From Hysterangium stoloniferum (Eukaryota; Basidiomycota; Agaricomycetes; Hysterangiales; Hysterangiaceae), in contig WHVD01000045.1 in NCBI GenBank assembly GCA_015178975.1, forward strand, positions 496,001 to 560,000: 64,000 nt of DNA, written 5' to 3'. The notes beneath the pieces were generated by a model. That model searched no databases. It had not been told where the DNA came from and was given only the letters and a program-made list of their open reading frames with translations. Positions 33,422-44,589 of the stretch are shown here, in pieces. The stretch's first letter is position 1, and each line of letters opens with the position of its first letter. The position numbers and the translations under genes were made by a program.

Positions 33422-34533
33422 TGTAAGGATATGCAACGGGATTTCATGTGGGTGAGGGGATGACAAAGTCCCTACCTAAATACATCCAATGACTAAGCTA
33501 CTGTATAGTACACAATTAGCTGAGCGTCGATGACGTGCAACACTAGGACTTCTAACACGCCCACTTTGCATGTCATTGAAAGCCCATAGTAGATCCATAC
33601 ATACCAACCAAAAATTAAACATCCTTTTAACACAAAAAAAAATGCACCCACTTGGCACAAAATCCGTCCAAAAAATTTGTCTGAAATTCGAACATACGCC
33701 TGTGCTGACTTGACGCAAAAACCGTCTGAAAACTTGTCTGAAAATATGTCCGAAAATCCATCTGAAATTGAAAAAATGTGCCTGCGCCCGCTAGACGCAA
33801 TCCATCCAAAAATCGAAGACACACCCGCTGCGCCCACTAGACACAATCCATCTGGTACTTTTGGTGTTGAATCGAACCTTGGAGTGACCCTTGCTCCTAG
33901 AACCCATTCCCCCAACCTCCCAGACCACACCTCTGCTACATTAGTGTTGAATGGTACCTTCGGCTCATAATTCCTAGTACACATCCTCCTAACCTCCCAG
34001 ATTTCACATGCTAGACTGCAGAGCCCTGCTCACAACTTCTAGTCCCCACAAATAACTGAATACTTCAGCCTGGCCACTCGTGGGACAACAGGCCTACTTT
34101 GCAAAGGTCGGTTTGCAGAACTCAAAATCAAATATTGTTGTCTTCATCAAACCCATAGATGTACTTGGAACAGGTACAACAATCTGTGAGTCCATTCCCA
34201 ATAAACCATGCTCCATATACCACTGCCACTCCACAGTATCTTTAGTCCCAATACCACACTTTGTAAGTTCACCTCTCATTGTGCCGACAAAAAATTTTTG
34301 AAATAGGAGCAGCAATGTTGACAATGACAAAGGGGTGTAGTTTAGATATAGCAGCAGTAGATAAGCAAATTAGAGGCAACTGGCGGGGCCCATAACCTGT
34401 AAGGATATGCAACAGGATTTCATGTGGGTGAGGGGATGACAAAGTCCCTACCTAAATACATCCAATGACTAAGCTACTGTATGGTACACAATTAGCCGAG
34501 CATCGACGACGTGCAACACTAGGACTTCTAACA
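33422..34533. mobile_element. TRIM-like LTR element, 1112 bp, two 136-bp LTRs
   Basis: Direct repeats of 136 bp (33422-33557 and 34398-34533) begin TGTAAGGATATGCAAC and end GGACTTCTAACA. They differ at only a few positions. TTAAC flanks the element on both sides (33417-33421 and 34534-34538). The 840-bp interior has no reverse transcriptase, so the element is non-autonomous (terminal-repeat retrotransposon in miniature). The interior has a weak repeated SEN motif (NLSENMSENPSEI) in a 97-codon frame, probably not a gene. No primer-binding site could be recognised with confidence. Confidence 0.92.
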
Positions 34534-34539
34534 TTAACA

Positions 34540-35120
34540 ATCCTGATACCCAGACCTCAAGGTCCACCGACTCCTCCGCATATGCTGGCCACACACCCAC
34601 TCTCAGTGACTGTGTCGTCCATCCTGTGGGATGTCGACAGTCCATAACCCCTTCTCGTCGGCGAGCCGGCCTCTATGAAAAGCCCACACGAGCGAGGTTT
34701 ACATCTGCAATTGAGGAGTGTCTTCTCACTAGCCCTGCACTAGACAACCGCCGTGTCTGCAAGCACTCTCGGCGCATTCCCGTTGAGCCCACAAGGGGCC
34801 ATCGTCTCCTGAACCTGCAAGGCGACCACCACATTCACTCAGGGTGTACTCCCAGGGTCAATCTATGGATCACGATGTGACCACGACCACTCTCGACATC
34901 CGTGATGCACCGAAACTCTGAGAAGGTGCTGCCCATTCAGACATTGCCACGATCCCCTACACCTGTCCTTCCCGTTCTCTCCGTTTGGGCTACAATCCTG
35001 TCCCTACTGTGCTGGAAGATGCAGTATTGTTACTGTTGTCCTTCTCACTGGGTTATATTTTTTGTAACAACAAGCTCTACATGTCTTCATGACAGCCAAC
35101 TATACTGGTTGTTTCATTGC
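34540..35120 (+). pseudogene. C-terminal remnant of an unidentified gene with a membrane segment
   Basis: An 84-codon frame (34626-34880) encodes a basic stretch (RRAGLYEKPTRARF, RRVCKHSRRIPVEP). After a frame change, the frame from about 34930 encodes SRSLRLGYNPVPTVLEDAV followed by LLLLSFSLGYIFC, a likely membrane-spanning end. This is not array sequence. It looks like a captured or stranded gene fragment within the foreign segment. Family unknown. Confidence 0.3.
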
Positions 35121-35490
35121 TTGTAGTGTGAAGATTGTTTATGGCGTGTTTTTATTTATTTATGTATTTTATGGATCATTTTTTCTTATATTTTTTATTC
35201 TGTTTTGTAATTGTGCAACTAATGATACTAATGTTTGATAATAATAATAATCATTTTCCGCATCACAATTGTATTTGAATTTTTTAAATTTTTTTTTCTA
35301 AATGAATATTTATTGTAAATATTATAAATATAGCTAGAGTACTAGAGTAGTGAGAGTAGTGAGAGTAAAATATTTGCAAGAGATATTGCCGTCTCTATAG
35401 TGCTCTGAGAGCATTTGAAACCGGGCGATGTTCTCTGAATACTCCGGTGCCGCTGGAGCCTCCTGGAGGCTCCAGAGCACATGCTCATTT
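35121..35490. other. AT-rich stretch with a perfect 10-bp hairpin near the breakpoint
   Basis: The stretch is mostly AT-rich with GTGAGAGTA repeats near 35345. At 35453-35475 CTGGAGCCTC, a CTG loop and GAGGCTCCAG form a perfect inverted repeat. About 15 bp further on, gene A sequence resumes (TACCAGTCTCATTC). Confidence 0.5.
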
Positions 35491-35493
35491 TAC

Positions 35494-35803
35494 TGATGTA
35501 CCAGTCTCATTCTGATGGAAGCGAGTCCACATTACGCGCTCTTGGATTCTGCTGACATAATAATGGCGGTTACTCTGAAGCTGATAGCTAGATCTTCCGA
35601 GCCCGAATCCGCATGTACCACAGTGCGCAGCCTCGATACCATCTCCATTCTTGTTTCTCTCCTTCCACATTGTGACGTAATGCGTGGCTCGACCTACGAC
35701 AAATTCTTCAATTACTCGCTTAAAACTTTAGATTTCACCGCGCGTTCCTTCCTTTGCGTCGTCGCCACTCCTTCCGCTCGTGTGTCGGTAAGGTCTAATT
35801 AGA
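35494..35803 (+). pseudogene. Gene A exon 5 fragment (stranded end of A4)
   Basis: From the intron 4 acceptor TACCAG the exon is open to TAG after RSN (35802). It is almost identical to A7 exon 5 (SPHYALLDSADIIMAVTLKL, PSARVSVRSN). It is separated from A4 exons 1-2 by 3.47 kb of foreign DNA, and exons 3 and 4 are gone. Confidence 0.85.
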
Positions 35804-36400
35804 ACTTCAGATCAGTGGTAGAGGAACATGGTTGCCCTGACAATGGTCTTGCACCATCATTTGGATACACTCGCTGATCATTTCTCTTCCATACATCTCA
35901 ACCAAACCACGAGGAGCCCAATAGCGTCGCCCTTTATCCAACTCACTTTTCAGGCGAAGTTGCAGATGGTATAAAGCTATATTATTTGCGCCGACGTAAC
36001 AACGCATATAGTCACTTTGTATTATCGCCGTGAGCTCTGCAGTTGTCCCATACATGTGTTGAATACATTTGGAGGCAACATCCGAATCATGAACGACACT
36101 TGTTTTAAATAAGATGTCAATTTCGATGCATGTCTCCTTCAGGCTCATCATACTTTCAGGCCAGTGTTCAATTGACACGATCCATGATCTTCAAACCAAG
36201 TGCCTTCACACACTACGCGCCACGACAGTTTATTTTACTCGCTATCCCGACATTTCCCCTACTGCTTCCATTTATGTTCACTGGAGTTTATTCTACCAAT
36301 TTCCATGTTTGAATTGTTTCATTTCGAGTAGTAGCGAAAAAGTCATTTGATTTGATCTAATATTAAAGAACTCATCGACTAGATCCGTGGGCCTATTGAA
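35804..36400. repeat. Array tail, shortened
   Basis: The first sub-block (GGAACATGGTTGCCCTGACA) is present. The second sub-block is fused to the third at about 36212 (CTTCACACACTACGCGCCACG), giving a longer + frame (36114-36350) with MHVSFRLIILSGQCSIDTIH and SSSSEKVI. A minus-strand frame (35807-36178) also stays open. Confidence 0.55.
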
Positions 36401-37370
36401 TGTTAGTTGTCGTCACCTGTTCCTTCCTATGCGTAGTCACCACACCTTTCACTGATGTGTCGGTAGCATTGACGAATCCGACCTGCATCTCCATTTTCCC
36501 GAAAACAACCCCCGGAACATAACTATGAGGCTTCCAGGCCGTTTTATCAAAAATAATGCGGGTGAGTTAGACGCCATAATGGTGCTAGCCAAGGAGACAC
36601 TCCCAGATGTCAGCTTTAACATTGGAAAGGACTCAGAGTAATTCATATTCCTTAATCTACTTTGCCATTGTCACATCGAACAGAGTTGCTACGTTATGCG
36701 GCGAAGAAATAATCTGGGTTACTCTGACCCTGATAGCTGGATCTTTCCACCCTGGACTCGCGTGTACCGCTGTGAACTTGAAGGCAGCAACCAGTCGGTA
36801 TCGCTCTGGACTGCATTTATAATATACATAGGCAATGTCACTTCTCGATATCACAAAAGCCGTTTTGATTTCAACTCTGACGCCCAAGAATGCTAGAAAA
36901 TACTATACTACGCGGCCCCAATTTTTGTTTGTCTCCTTGCAGATTAAATCATCAAGACACAATGCACAGCCCATAAACAAGCGGTTCAGCCTTGAGTGTC
37001 TTGAAAATTTAGTTTCCACCGCTCTTTCCTTTCTTTCTGTGGTGGCCACACGTTTCCCTGGTGTAGCAGCAACATCTTCTTCGAACTCCATATCAGCCTT
37101 GGAAAGACGTTGTTTGACCTGGAGAATGTCCTGTTCCATAGCTTGACACGGTTTCTATTCAGATAACGCCCACATACTTGGAATGAACTAACAGGAAGAT
37201 CACATAATTCCCTCTTTTTAAATTCGCTTTGGACGGCGAATAAAAGTCGAATAAACCTGCGTAGTTTGTGGCAATTTCAGAGCACGTACAATCACTTCTT
37301 ATTTAAATTGGAGCTCTGCGCTGAGTCCGTGACATTAAAATCGGTTAAACATCTAATATGTGATTGCAGG
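36401..37370 (+). pseudogene. Chimeric block: B start, exon 5 piece, D end, C piece
   Basis: The order changes within a few hundred bases. Block B start (FRNNNP-like, to 36690) runs into an exon 5 fragment (EIIWVTLTLIAGSF, 36696-36760). That fuses to a D ending (CTTGAAGGCAGCAACCAGTC, 36778-36890), then to a C-like part (TTAAATCATCAAGACACAATGCACAG, 36940-37060). The junctions look like unequal exchange between sub-blocks sharing short words. Confidence 0.55.
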
Positions 37371-38330
37371 GTTTAGAATTCAACGAACGTTTGCATCTTG
37401 AGAAGATCCCTAACCAATCTTAACTCTTATAAGGATTCAATGGATGATTGTTGAAGTTTATATGAAATAAGGTTCTACTAAGGATCGTAATTTCTTTTTG
37501 GAGAAGTTATCCCGGTGTCTACTGATACTGAAGATCCTAAAATATTTTGGAGCTAAGGCTTTTCTCGGTGAATGAAGGATGGATTGGGGGCGACAAACTG
37601 AGACCTACGATGAATTACCATCGTGTGGGAGAGAAGAGGGACTGGTACGGTTGTGAAGCTCAAAGTGGAGTGGGCAGAACGAAGGGGGTGCGATCGCAGA
37701 AAAGGGCACGTGGAAGCGCAGCCGGGTAGGGTGAATCTTTACGGATTGGAAGAACTCCGCCTACAATAGTTCAAGCTACAGGTGTGCCGCAATCATTGAC
37801 CTATGTTGTCATCGTAGGATCAAAGAATCAATTCCATTCGGCCATACAGGTAATAATACAGCTAGTTGTAAGTAAGTATGACATGACACGCCATTATATA
37901 TACAACTTGTCAATACAAATTCTGATAGACACGCCATAATCAAAATAATTCTAAGTCAGACCTTGATCCTCAATAAAATCTACAATGAGAACTTTGGTCT
38001 TACGTCACTCTTTGTCTTGCTTAGACGTTGCACAGAAGTCAAGCTGATTGATATGGCATGGGTGAAGGAAGAAATCACGTTGCTTACCATTGACCCACCA
38101 GACTATCACTTGCCCTGGGTTTCTCCACGTTGAAAGTTTGATAAAATCAAACAGGCAGTGCGCAATCCCGCCAGAAAGGGTTTGAGGTTGACAACGAACG
38201 ACAACTTGAAAGTAGCAGCCGGAACGTATATCTCTGAACTGCATTCATATTATCCATGGCAATGCCACACCTCGAATGAGAGCCGGTTTGCTTTCAACTC
38301 TGATGCTCAATAATGTCCAAATACTATATT
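37371..38330 (+). pseudogene. Block D copy 4
   Basis: The block begins in unrelated sequence to about 37540. It then matches 50140-50870, with GGTGAATGAAGGATGGATTG, the CTCAAAGTGGAGTGGGCAG stretch, GGAAGAACTCCGCCTACAAT and TGATATGGCATGGGTGAAGG. Frames are short. It ends at the uninterrupted Harbinger target site near 38325. Confidence 0.5.
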
Positions 38331-38575
38331 ATGGGGGTGACAATTGTCTAAAATATTATTAAATGCTGTGTGACCCTTCAGCGGCAGGCGTAGGAAAGTA
38401 GCAAGGTAACTAAGTTTACTGGAGCCCAAATAGCTCAAGGAAGGTGAGGGTATTTTGGGTATGAAGGCGACTGTAAATCCTGTGTAAGGACAGCCACAAG
38501 TCTGTAGAACATTGCGACTGGCGGCGCTATTAAAAACCCGGCACCTCCTAGTGTAAGCACGACTGCTACGCACAA

Positions 38576-40023
38576 ATGTCTGCTTTCAACGAGACAACTC
38601 TGGGAAATCACGATGAGGCAACGGGTCAGACCTACCTTGAAGGCGTTGAGGAGATACCACCCTTAAGTTCCCCAGGTGCATTGTGTGCAGAGCATCGGGA
38701 CCACATCATTAAGACGGGGATGAGAGAGATATTCAGGGAAAAGCTTCGAGAACGTTGGGGTTGTAACGAGCCTGGCCATGATTTATGTTATCGGGCCCCC
38801 GATGACGAGCACCACATACAACTGTCTGAAAACCATATAGAGATTTGGGTTGACGAGTGGGTGAGTAATGTATAATGCTATTTCCATGTGATGTGTCAGA
38901 TGCGGCATATTTCAGTGTCAAGGAGAAACGACCTACCATGACTCACCCACTGTTGTTAAGATATCTACCAACACGACATCCAACCTCAGCCCCTATTGCA
39001 GTCATGCCGATGACTGGGGAATGATCTCACGGATTCTGACATCATCAAGTATTCAAATTAGCCCAGGGTATTACTGTGGAGTCAGTTTGGAAAGGGTTGG
39101 GATCAAAGTCCTTCACAGTGGAAAAAAAGCTTCACTGATGGCAAAGCTGACAATATACGGGCAAATCATGGGTCGATTGGCTCAAGACGACGGTGCCTTT
39201 AGCCAGTTTCTACACACAAACATCTTACGCTGCCAAGACTGGGAAGACTAGTTCAGGACAGTGTTGATTTAGCGAGGTAGGGATACCTCAATCATTGAAT
39301 ACACTCGAAATACTCATTTCTGAGTCGTAGACCTACATACCTGCCTCAAATTCGGAGAAGAGCGACAGTGGTTTTAGAGAGATTCCCGATATTTTCACTT
39401 CACATGCAGCGGAGTGGCAAAAGTTACACCCACCACCTGATACTATTTTTGGCTTCGGCCTTCCTATGTTCATTCGTCATATAGCAATACGTCAACTGCG
39501 ATTACGTTATCACTTTTCAGTCAAGTCACCGCTGCACACCCACTTTGATGAAGTCGCATCGACATTTACCCGCCTCAAATTCGGAGAAGAGCGACGGAGG
39601 TTTTAGAGACTTTCCCGATATTTTCACGTCACACCCGACGGAGCGGAAAAGGTCACACTACCCAGCTTATGACATTCTTGGCTTGGGCCTTCTTTTCCTG
39701 CCCCGGCGTTCATTGGTTAGATAGAGACGCGTCGCCTGAGATTACGTCATCACTGTACAACGTTTTAGTCAAGTTACCGCTGCACACCAACTTTGATGAG
39801 GTTGCATCAACATTTCGGCGCACGAGTCTATTTCAACATTGTTGGATTTTGGGAATCTGATATGCGAGCAACAAGGAGCACGGACCATACGCCTATATTA
39901 GTAAGCAGTTACTAGGCGTATACATATAAGGACGATACATGTATTGTAGTCCTTATCCGTTGTAACGAGACTCACTTCGTATTCCAACAATCATAAACAT
40001 CGCCCGTTCTCTATCAGAATTTC
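38576..40023 (+). pseudogene. Gene A copy A5, rearranged
   Basis: Exon 1 (38576-38860) is open and close to A1. Exon 2 (38916-39276) carries a 2-bp insertion near 39218 (CTACACACAAACATC). Exon 3 starts at 39331, has an 11-bp deletion near 39468, and its 5' half then appears a second time from about 39569 (TTTACCCGCCTCAAATTCGG), in a form closer to A6. The second copy is interrupted by the LTR at 39840 and stops at 40023, where foreign DNA begins. Exons 4 and 5 are absent. Confidence 0.8.
39840..39989 (+). mobile_element. Small solo LTR-like element, 150 bp
   Basis: It starts TGTTGGATTTTG and ends GTATTCCAACA, a TG..CA boundary with a 7-bp inverted end (TGTTGGA/TCCAACA). The flanks are AACAT (39835-39839) and ATCAT (39990-39994), a duplication with one mismatch at best. 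A TATA-like CATATAAGG lies near 39928. It holds a nested hairpin (ATACGCC..TAGTAAGCAGTTACTA..GGCGTAT). About 24 bp on the left side (CGGCGCACGAGTC...) are not array sequence. Confidence 0.7.
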
Positions 40024-41291
40024 ATTTTGTTATAAGCGAAGATAAGGCATCGGCCACCGCCGTGGCACTCCACGTTCGGAATTTCAGGCCCTCCGCCGGA
40101 GTAGTTCCAAGATGACTTCAAATGGTCTATAAAACGCACCCTCGACATCTCCTACAGTCCAACAACGACAGCGAATTTCATTTACCTCTGTGTCAAGCTC
40201 GTTGTACAAGAAGGTCAGCAAGTCGTTGCCCACTTCTATACTTCACGTAGAATCAACGCTGGTACAACACTATTCTGTGTCATCTTCGACTTAAACTTCC
40301 CATTACTGCTGCCCACCATCTATACCTGCTGGTATCCAAAATGTCATTTTTAAATGTCACCTGGAAATCGATCGGCTCTATCGGCAAAGGCCGGTCAACT
40401 CCAGGCTGCGAAGACTCTACTCAAGACCTGTGGTGCATCCCCGTCTCCAACCTTGCTAAAGGATTTTGATTCATCCAAACATATATCGTGTGAAATACCA
40501 ACACCGCTAACATGCGAGACAGATGAGTCCATTACCCCACCACCACCACTATACGACGACAAGAGAAGCTCGGGAGAAATGTATGCTATTTGGCTTGCCA
40601 ATCGGGACGTTGTGCACGAGTGATGAGAGGATGCACCTAATTCCGATTGACGACTTCTCAGTTGTATCTCAAGGGGAGGTATGAAGGACTCACCGGGAAC
40701 CGTTGAAGAATTATCCTCAGGGTTATTCACAATTTTCAGGGGAGTATCTTCTTTCATTCCATCTAGGAATTTGGCATGGGCATGATCTACATCCCATGAC
40801 AACATATCAATTAATGGAACCAATAGTAGACTCAGTCACTCATGAGAAATTGTCAATAAATGATCAGCTGCGCCGTCAAGAGGTGGTAAGGATAGGTCTC
40901 AAGAATATAGCAGCAAGTCAGTGGTTGACCCAGAATTGAAAGTATGTCTATGTGCGACCACTCCGTGCAAATAAAAGGGGATTGACGTCTTCCGTCCCGT
41001 GTCACCGACCCTATTGTCCGAATCATCCCTTGATTCTTCGGACCGGTTATTGGAGGATTTTATCGATACGTCGTACCACAAACGAGGTGGAGATGATTCG
41101 ATAAATTTCTGGAGTGAGTCATTCAAATCTTGCATTGTCTATAACTATATCAAGGTGTGTAACTAGGCCACTTGACCTTTTGTGGAACAGAATCACCAGG
41201 GACACTTTTAAACGTTCCCTACTCCAATATCGTTGAGAGATTACACTATGGCTCTCAGAATTTCAGTAAGCACCGCAATTGAGTGCGTTCG
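40024..41291. other. Foreign segment replacing A5 exons 3-5 and tail
   Basis: Array sequence stops at CAGAATTTCAT and resumes at GGTTGACTGGATTCCATTCC. The interior is single-copy in this window. It has a TATA box (TATAAAA at 40128-40134) about 210 bp before an ATG at 40341, and overlapping open frames on both strands. No terminal repeats were found. Confidence 0.6.
40395..41135 (-). CDS. Possible small gene or remnant, polar Ser/Asp-rich protein
   Basis: On the minus strand 41135-40899 encodes 78 residues (MQDLNDSLQKFIESSPPRLW...), and 40823-40395 is open for 142 residues (FLDGMKEDTPLKIVNNPEDN and further). Both are polar and lack low-complexity artefacts. A splice between them is possible but I cannot place clear GT/AG sites. 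The + strand has a competing 89-codon frame (40354-40623) with a leader-like upstream TATA box, so the coding strand is undecided. No family recognised. Confidence 0.3.
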
Positions 41292-42150
41292 GTTGACTGG
41301 ATTCCATTCCAATTGCCATGTTTGAATTATTTCAGTTAGAGGAGTAACGAAACAATCATTTGAATCGATCTAATATTAAGGAACTCTTCTACAAGATACG
41401 TCGGACTCTTGAACATTAATTGTCGTCACCTGTTCCTTCCTATGCGTAGTCGCCACACCTTTCACTGATGTGTCGGTAGCATTGACGGATTCGACTTATG
41501 TCTCCATTTTCTGGAAGAAAAAGCCCCGGAACATAACTATGAGGGTTCCAGGCCGTTTTATCAAAAATAATACTGATGAGTTAGTCACTGCAATCATGGT
41601 AGCCAAGGAGAAACCGCTAGATGTTACCTTTAACATTGGCGAGGACTCTCAGTACTTGACAATCCTCAATCTACTTTGCCATGGTCTCATCACATCGAAC
41701 AGAGTTGCTGCATTATGCGCCGAAGAAATAATCGGGGTTACTCTGATCCGGTCTCGCGTGTCCCACGGTGCGCAGCTTCAATACCATCGCCATGCTTGTT
41801 TCTCTCCTTGTACATTGAGACGTTATCCACGGCTCAACCAACGAAGCATCCATAATCGACTATGAAGGTCTAGTGCTCACTGTCAATGCCTCTTGATGCA
41901 TCGTCGCCGCACCTCAACCCTCTCTCTTCACATTTCAACCAGACCGGCAGGATCATAGTCCTATTGATCTTTCCCTAACTCGCTTTATAACCGTATTTTC
42001 AAGCCACATAGTAAATTTAAGAGCGCATACAGCCACTTTTTCACCCCCAGCATCCTCTACAGCTCTTTCTCACACATATATTGAATATATTAAGTGCTAG
42101 CCGTGGCTAGAACCACATCCAATTCATTAATGACCATCCCATCATATGGA
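41292..42150 (+). pseudogene. Block B start fused to exon 5 piece, then tail
   Basis: A 131-codon frame (41470-41865) includes VSIFWKKKPRNITM, GRFIKNNTDELVTAIMVAKE and DVTFNIGEDSQYLTILNLLC, then RVAALCAEEIIGVTL, where exon 5-like sequence joins. It shows how the B start reads when open and is the best preserved version of that region. From 41870 it decays into tail sequence (GAGCGCATACAGCCAC). Confidence 0.5.
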
Positions 42151-43140
42151 ATACCGCTACCACATCTCGAAGAAGCCCCGCTACCTCAGTTCCCACGTCA
42201 CTTACCTAGGCTCACACGAAGGAAGCCATTGAAGAATAACAAAGAACAGTAGGAATAATCACTGATCCATGACAACGTTTCTCTTGTTCACGCAAATCTT
42301 CTTTTCAAAATCCATGTTCAATCTCCAGGGTTCAGTGATCTTATAGCCCAAAGCCTCGCAATAAACAAGGAACTTTAACCCATTCAATATCGTGGTGGAT
42401 GGAATAAACATAAATATGACATCCTTGGGAGGTCATATTCATTTTCGACATAGCAATCACTGTCGTGAATTTTTTCCCCTTGCTAACCTTCTTCAATGAT
42501 AACACGGTGCTGCTCTCCATTCACATCAACTTGGGTGGTTTCCTTGCTTGTGGAGTCCTTAATACATACACTATGTTCACCATCTTTTCTCCTCCAGTAT
42601 TTTCTTTCATTTGTGTGTCAGATCTCCTCCCCAGTCCATTTCTGACGCAAATCACTCGGAGACCATGTTGACCACAGGTGTTGGCTCTCAATGGAATAAT
42701 TGCGGTTATACTGACCTAATAGCTGGATTGTCTGGCCTGGAATCTGCATGTACCACAGCTCTCAAACTCTCTCCCCTCACGATTCTTGTTTAAGTCCTTC
42801 CACATTAAGGGACAATGCGCAGGTCAACGAACCGGTTCAACCTTGAATGTTTGGGAATTTAGTTTCTACCCCTCGTCCCTTCCTTTGCACGGTGGCCACA
42901 CCTTTCACTGGTATATTGAAAGCAAGCAAGGAAGAGGATAATATCTTTCCTGTTTCCTTTTTTTTTTCAGCTTGCTTTGGCGGCATTAATAGTTACATAA
43001 ACTTACATCATTTGAGTCGGGTTGAAAGCTCATTCAATCACTTCTTATGCTCATTGCAACTCTGGAATTCATTGCTGACGAGAATTGTGTCGATGATACC
43101 TTTGGCTTTGTAGGACTTTGTGTTTTGTGACTAATAATTA
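42151..43140 (+). pseudogene. Block C copy 2
   Basis: Nearly co-linear with 28211-29110. The exon 5-like part keeps AGLSGLESACTTALKLSP in one frame (42611-42793). The exon/intron boundary CTTTCACTG with GTATATTGAAAGC and the CCTTTTTTTTTCAG acceptor (42969) are retained. An 88-codon frame (42847-43113) crosses that intron. Stops elsewhere prevent a full product. Confidence 0.5.
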
Positions 43141-44580
43141 AATATATTGTAAGACTATATATATACTTCTCACGGCAGCAAATATCCTTGGAGTGTTTCT
43201 GAACCATTCTGAGACTGGGTTCGACCATTTCCACTGTCTTTGAAAGGAATTGCTGTCGTTTTCGGTCCGGTACCAGCGTACCGAATTATAATTGTCGTCA
43301 AGAGTGATCCAAATGGTATTCCCAAGACATAATCCTTTTGTTATCCTGCTGCACTTGAGATTATCTGAGAGCCACTATGATGTATTGCCGTCGCAAGCAT
43401 CGCATGTTCCGCCCACAATAGCCGATTATCAGTTCGGAAGTATGTTAAGACTCAGGATACCTCGCCCAAGACTCAGGATACCTCGCCCAAGACTCAGGAT
43501 ACCTCGCCCAAGACTCAGGATACCTCGCCCAAGACTCAGGATACCTCGCCCATTCCTTGACTGACAAATTAGCCAAAACGGGAAAATGAAGGATCGATTG
43601 TGGTGACAAACCCAGGGCTGCGATGAATGGCTATCGGGTGGGAACGAAGAGGGATTGCTACGGTGACCTATGTGGAGCTCCAAGGGCACAGTGGAATTGG
43701 CAGCACCGAAGGGGGTAGAAAGATGGCAGAAAATGGGAATGTAAATTAGCATAGCCAGCATGGAGAATCTTTACATACCGCAAGAGCTGAAATAGGTCAA
43801 ACTACGGGTGGGTCACAATGCTTGATCTGCCTTGTCATCGTCGCTTTGAAGAGCAATGTCCACGCATCAATCGTGTGAGCGTGAGGCGAAACATTCCACT
43901 CAGACAGAGAGATAATAATAAGGCTAGCTGTCAGTGTCGCCTGAGACGAGATTATATTTAGAATGTGTTAATACACACCCGGATGGAATCGTCACACCCA
44001 AGGATATGGCGAGGGCAAATGAAGCAATCACGTTGCTTACCATTAATGTGACTAGGTGTAATCCTGCCTGTCTTACCACACATTGGCTACATTATTCCGA
44101 CCCGATCAAGATCTATTATTTTATCTCTCTGCCTTGATCATCCTTTTGTTCTATTTATAATTCCTTAAACCTTATTTCCATCATCCCATTGTTAATTCAG
44201 GTATATTAGATTGACAATAGTCCTTTCCGAGGGTAGTTAGTTATTCCACCCCCCTACCAGATAGCTATCATGTTCTCCCCCTATGATCAACAAAGAGAAC
44301 TTTGTCCTGTCCGTTGCTGACTGAGTGAGGCTGATACCAACAGCCTTTCACTAGGCCATCACTGGCTCTGGGTTTCGCCTCGGTGAAAGTTGGCAAAATA
44401 AAAAACAGGAAGTGTGCAATCTCTGTGGACAAAGCCTGAGGCTGACAGCGGGAATTTGAAGGCAGCAACCATTGGGTATCGCTTTGGACTGCATTTATAA
44501 GGTACATGGCAATGTCACTTCTCGATATCAGAAAAGCCGTTTTGCTTTCAACTCTGACGTTGAGAAATGCTATACTATGT
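43141..44580 (+). pseudogene. Block D copy 5
   Basis: Co-linear with D3, including AGCTCCAAGGGCACAGTGGA and the right part with TLLTINVTRCNPACLTTH. A stretch at about 44058-44345, starting TGTAATCCTGCCTGTCTTACC and ending TACCAACAGCCTTTCACTAGG, is absent from D3 and D7 and looks like another small insertion. A perfect 21-bp minisatellite lies inside at 43447-43551. Confidence 0.5.
43447..43551 (+). repeat. Five exact 21-bp tandem repeats
   Basis: AAGACTCAGGATACCTCGCC plus C is repeated five times without a mismatch. The paralogous D blocks at 29490 and 54835 have one copy (GACTCAGGGTAGCTCG, GACTCAGGGTGTCTCG). The expansion is therefore recent and specific to this unit. Confidence 0.95.
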
Positions 44581-44589
44581 GACAATCGA

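Noticed and set aside
35453-35490. Helitron 3' end (hairpin followed by CTGA)
   Set aside because: The hairpin is followed some 16 bases later by ACTGA, but the left breakpoint lacks a 5' TC end next to A, no Rep/helicase gene is present, and the host sequence is not continuous across the segment.
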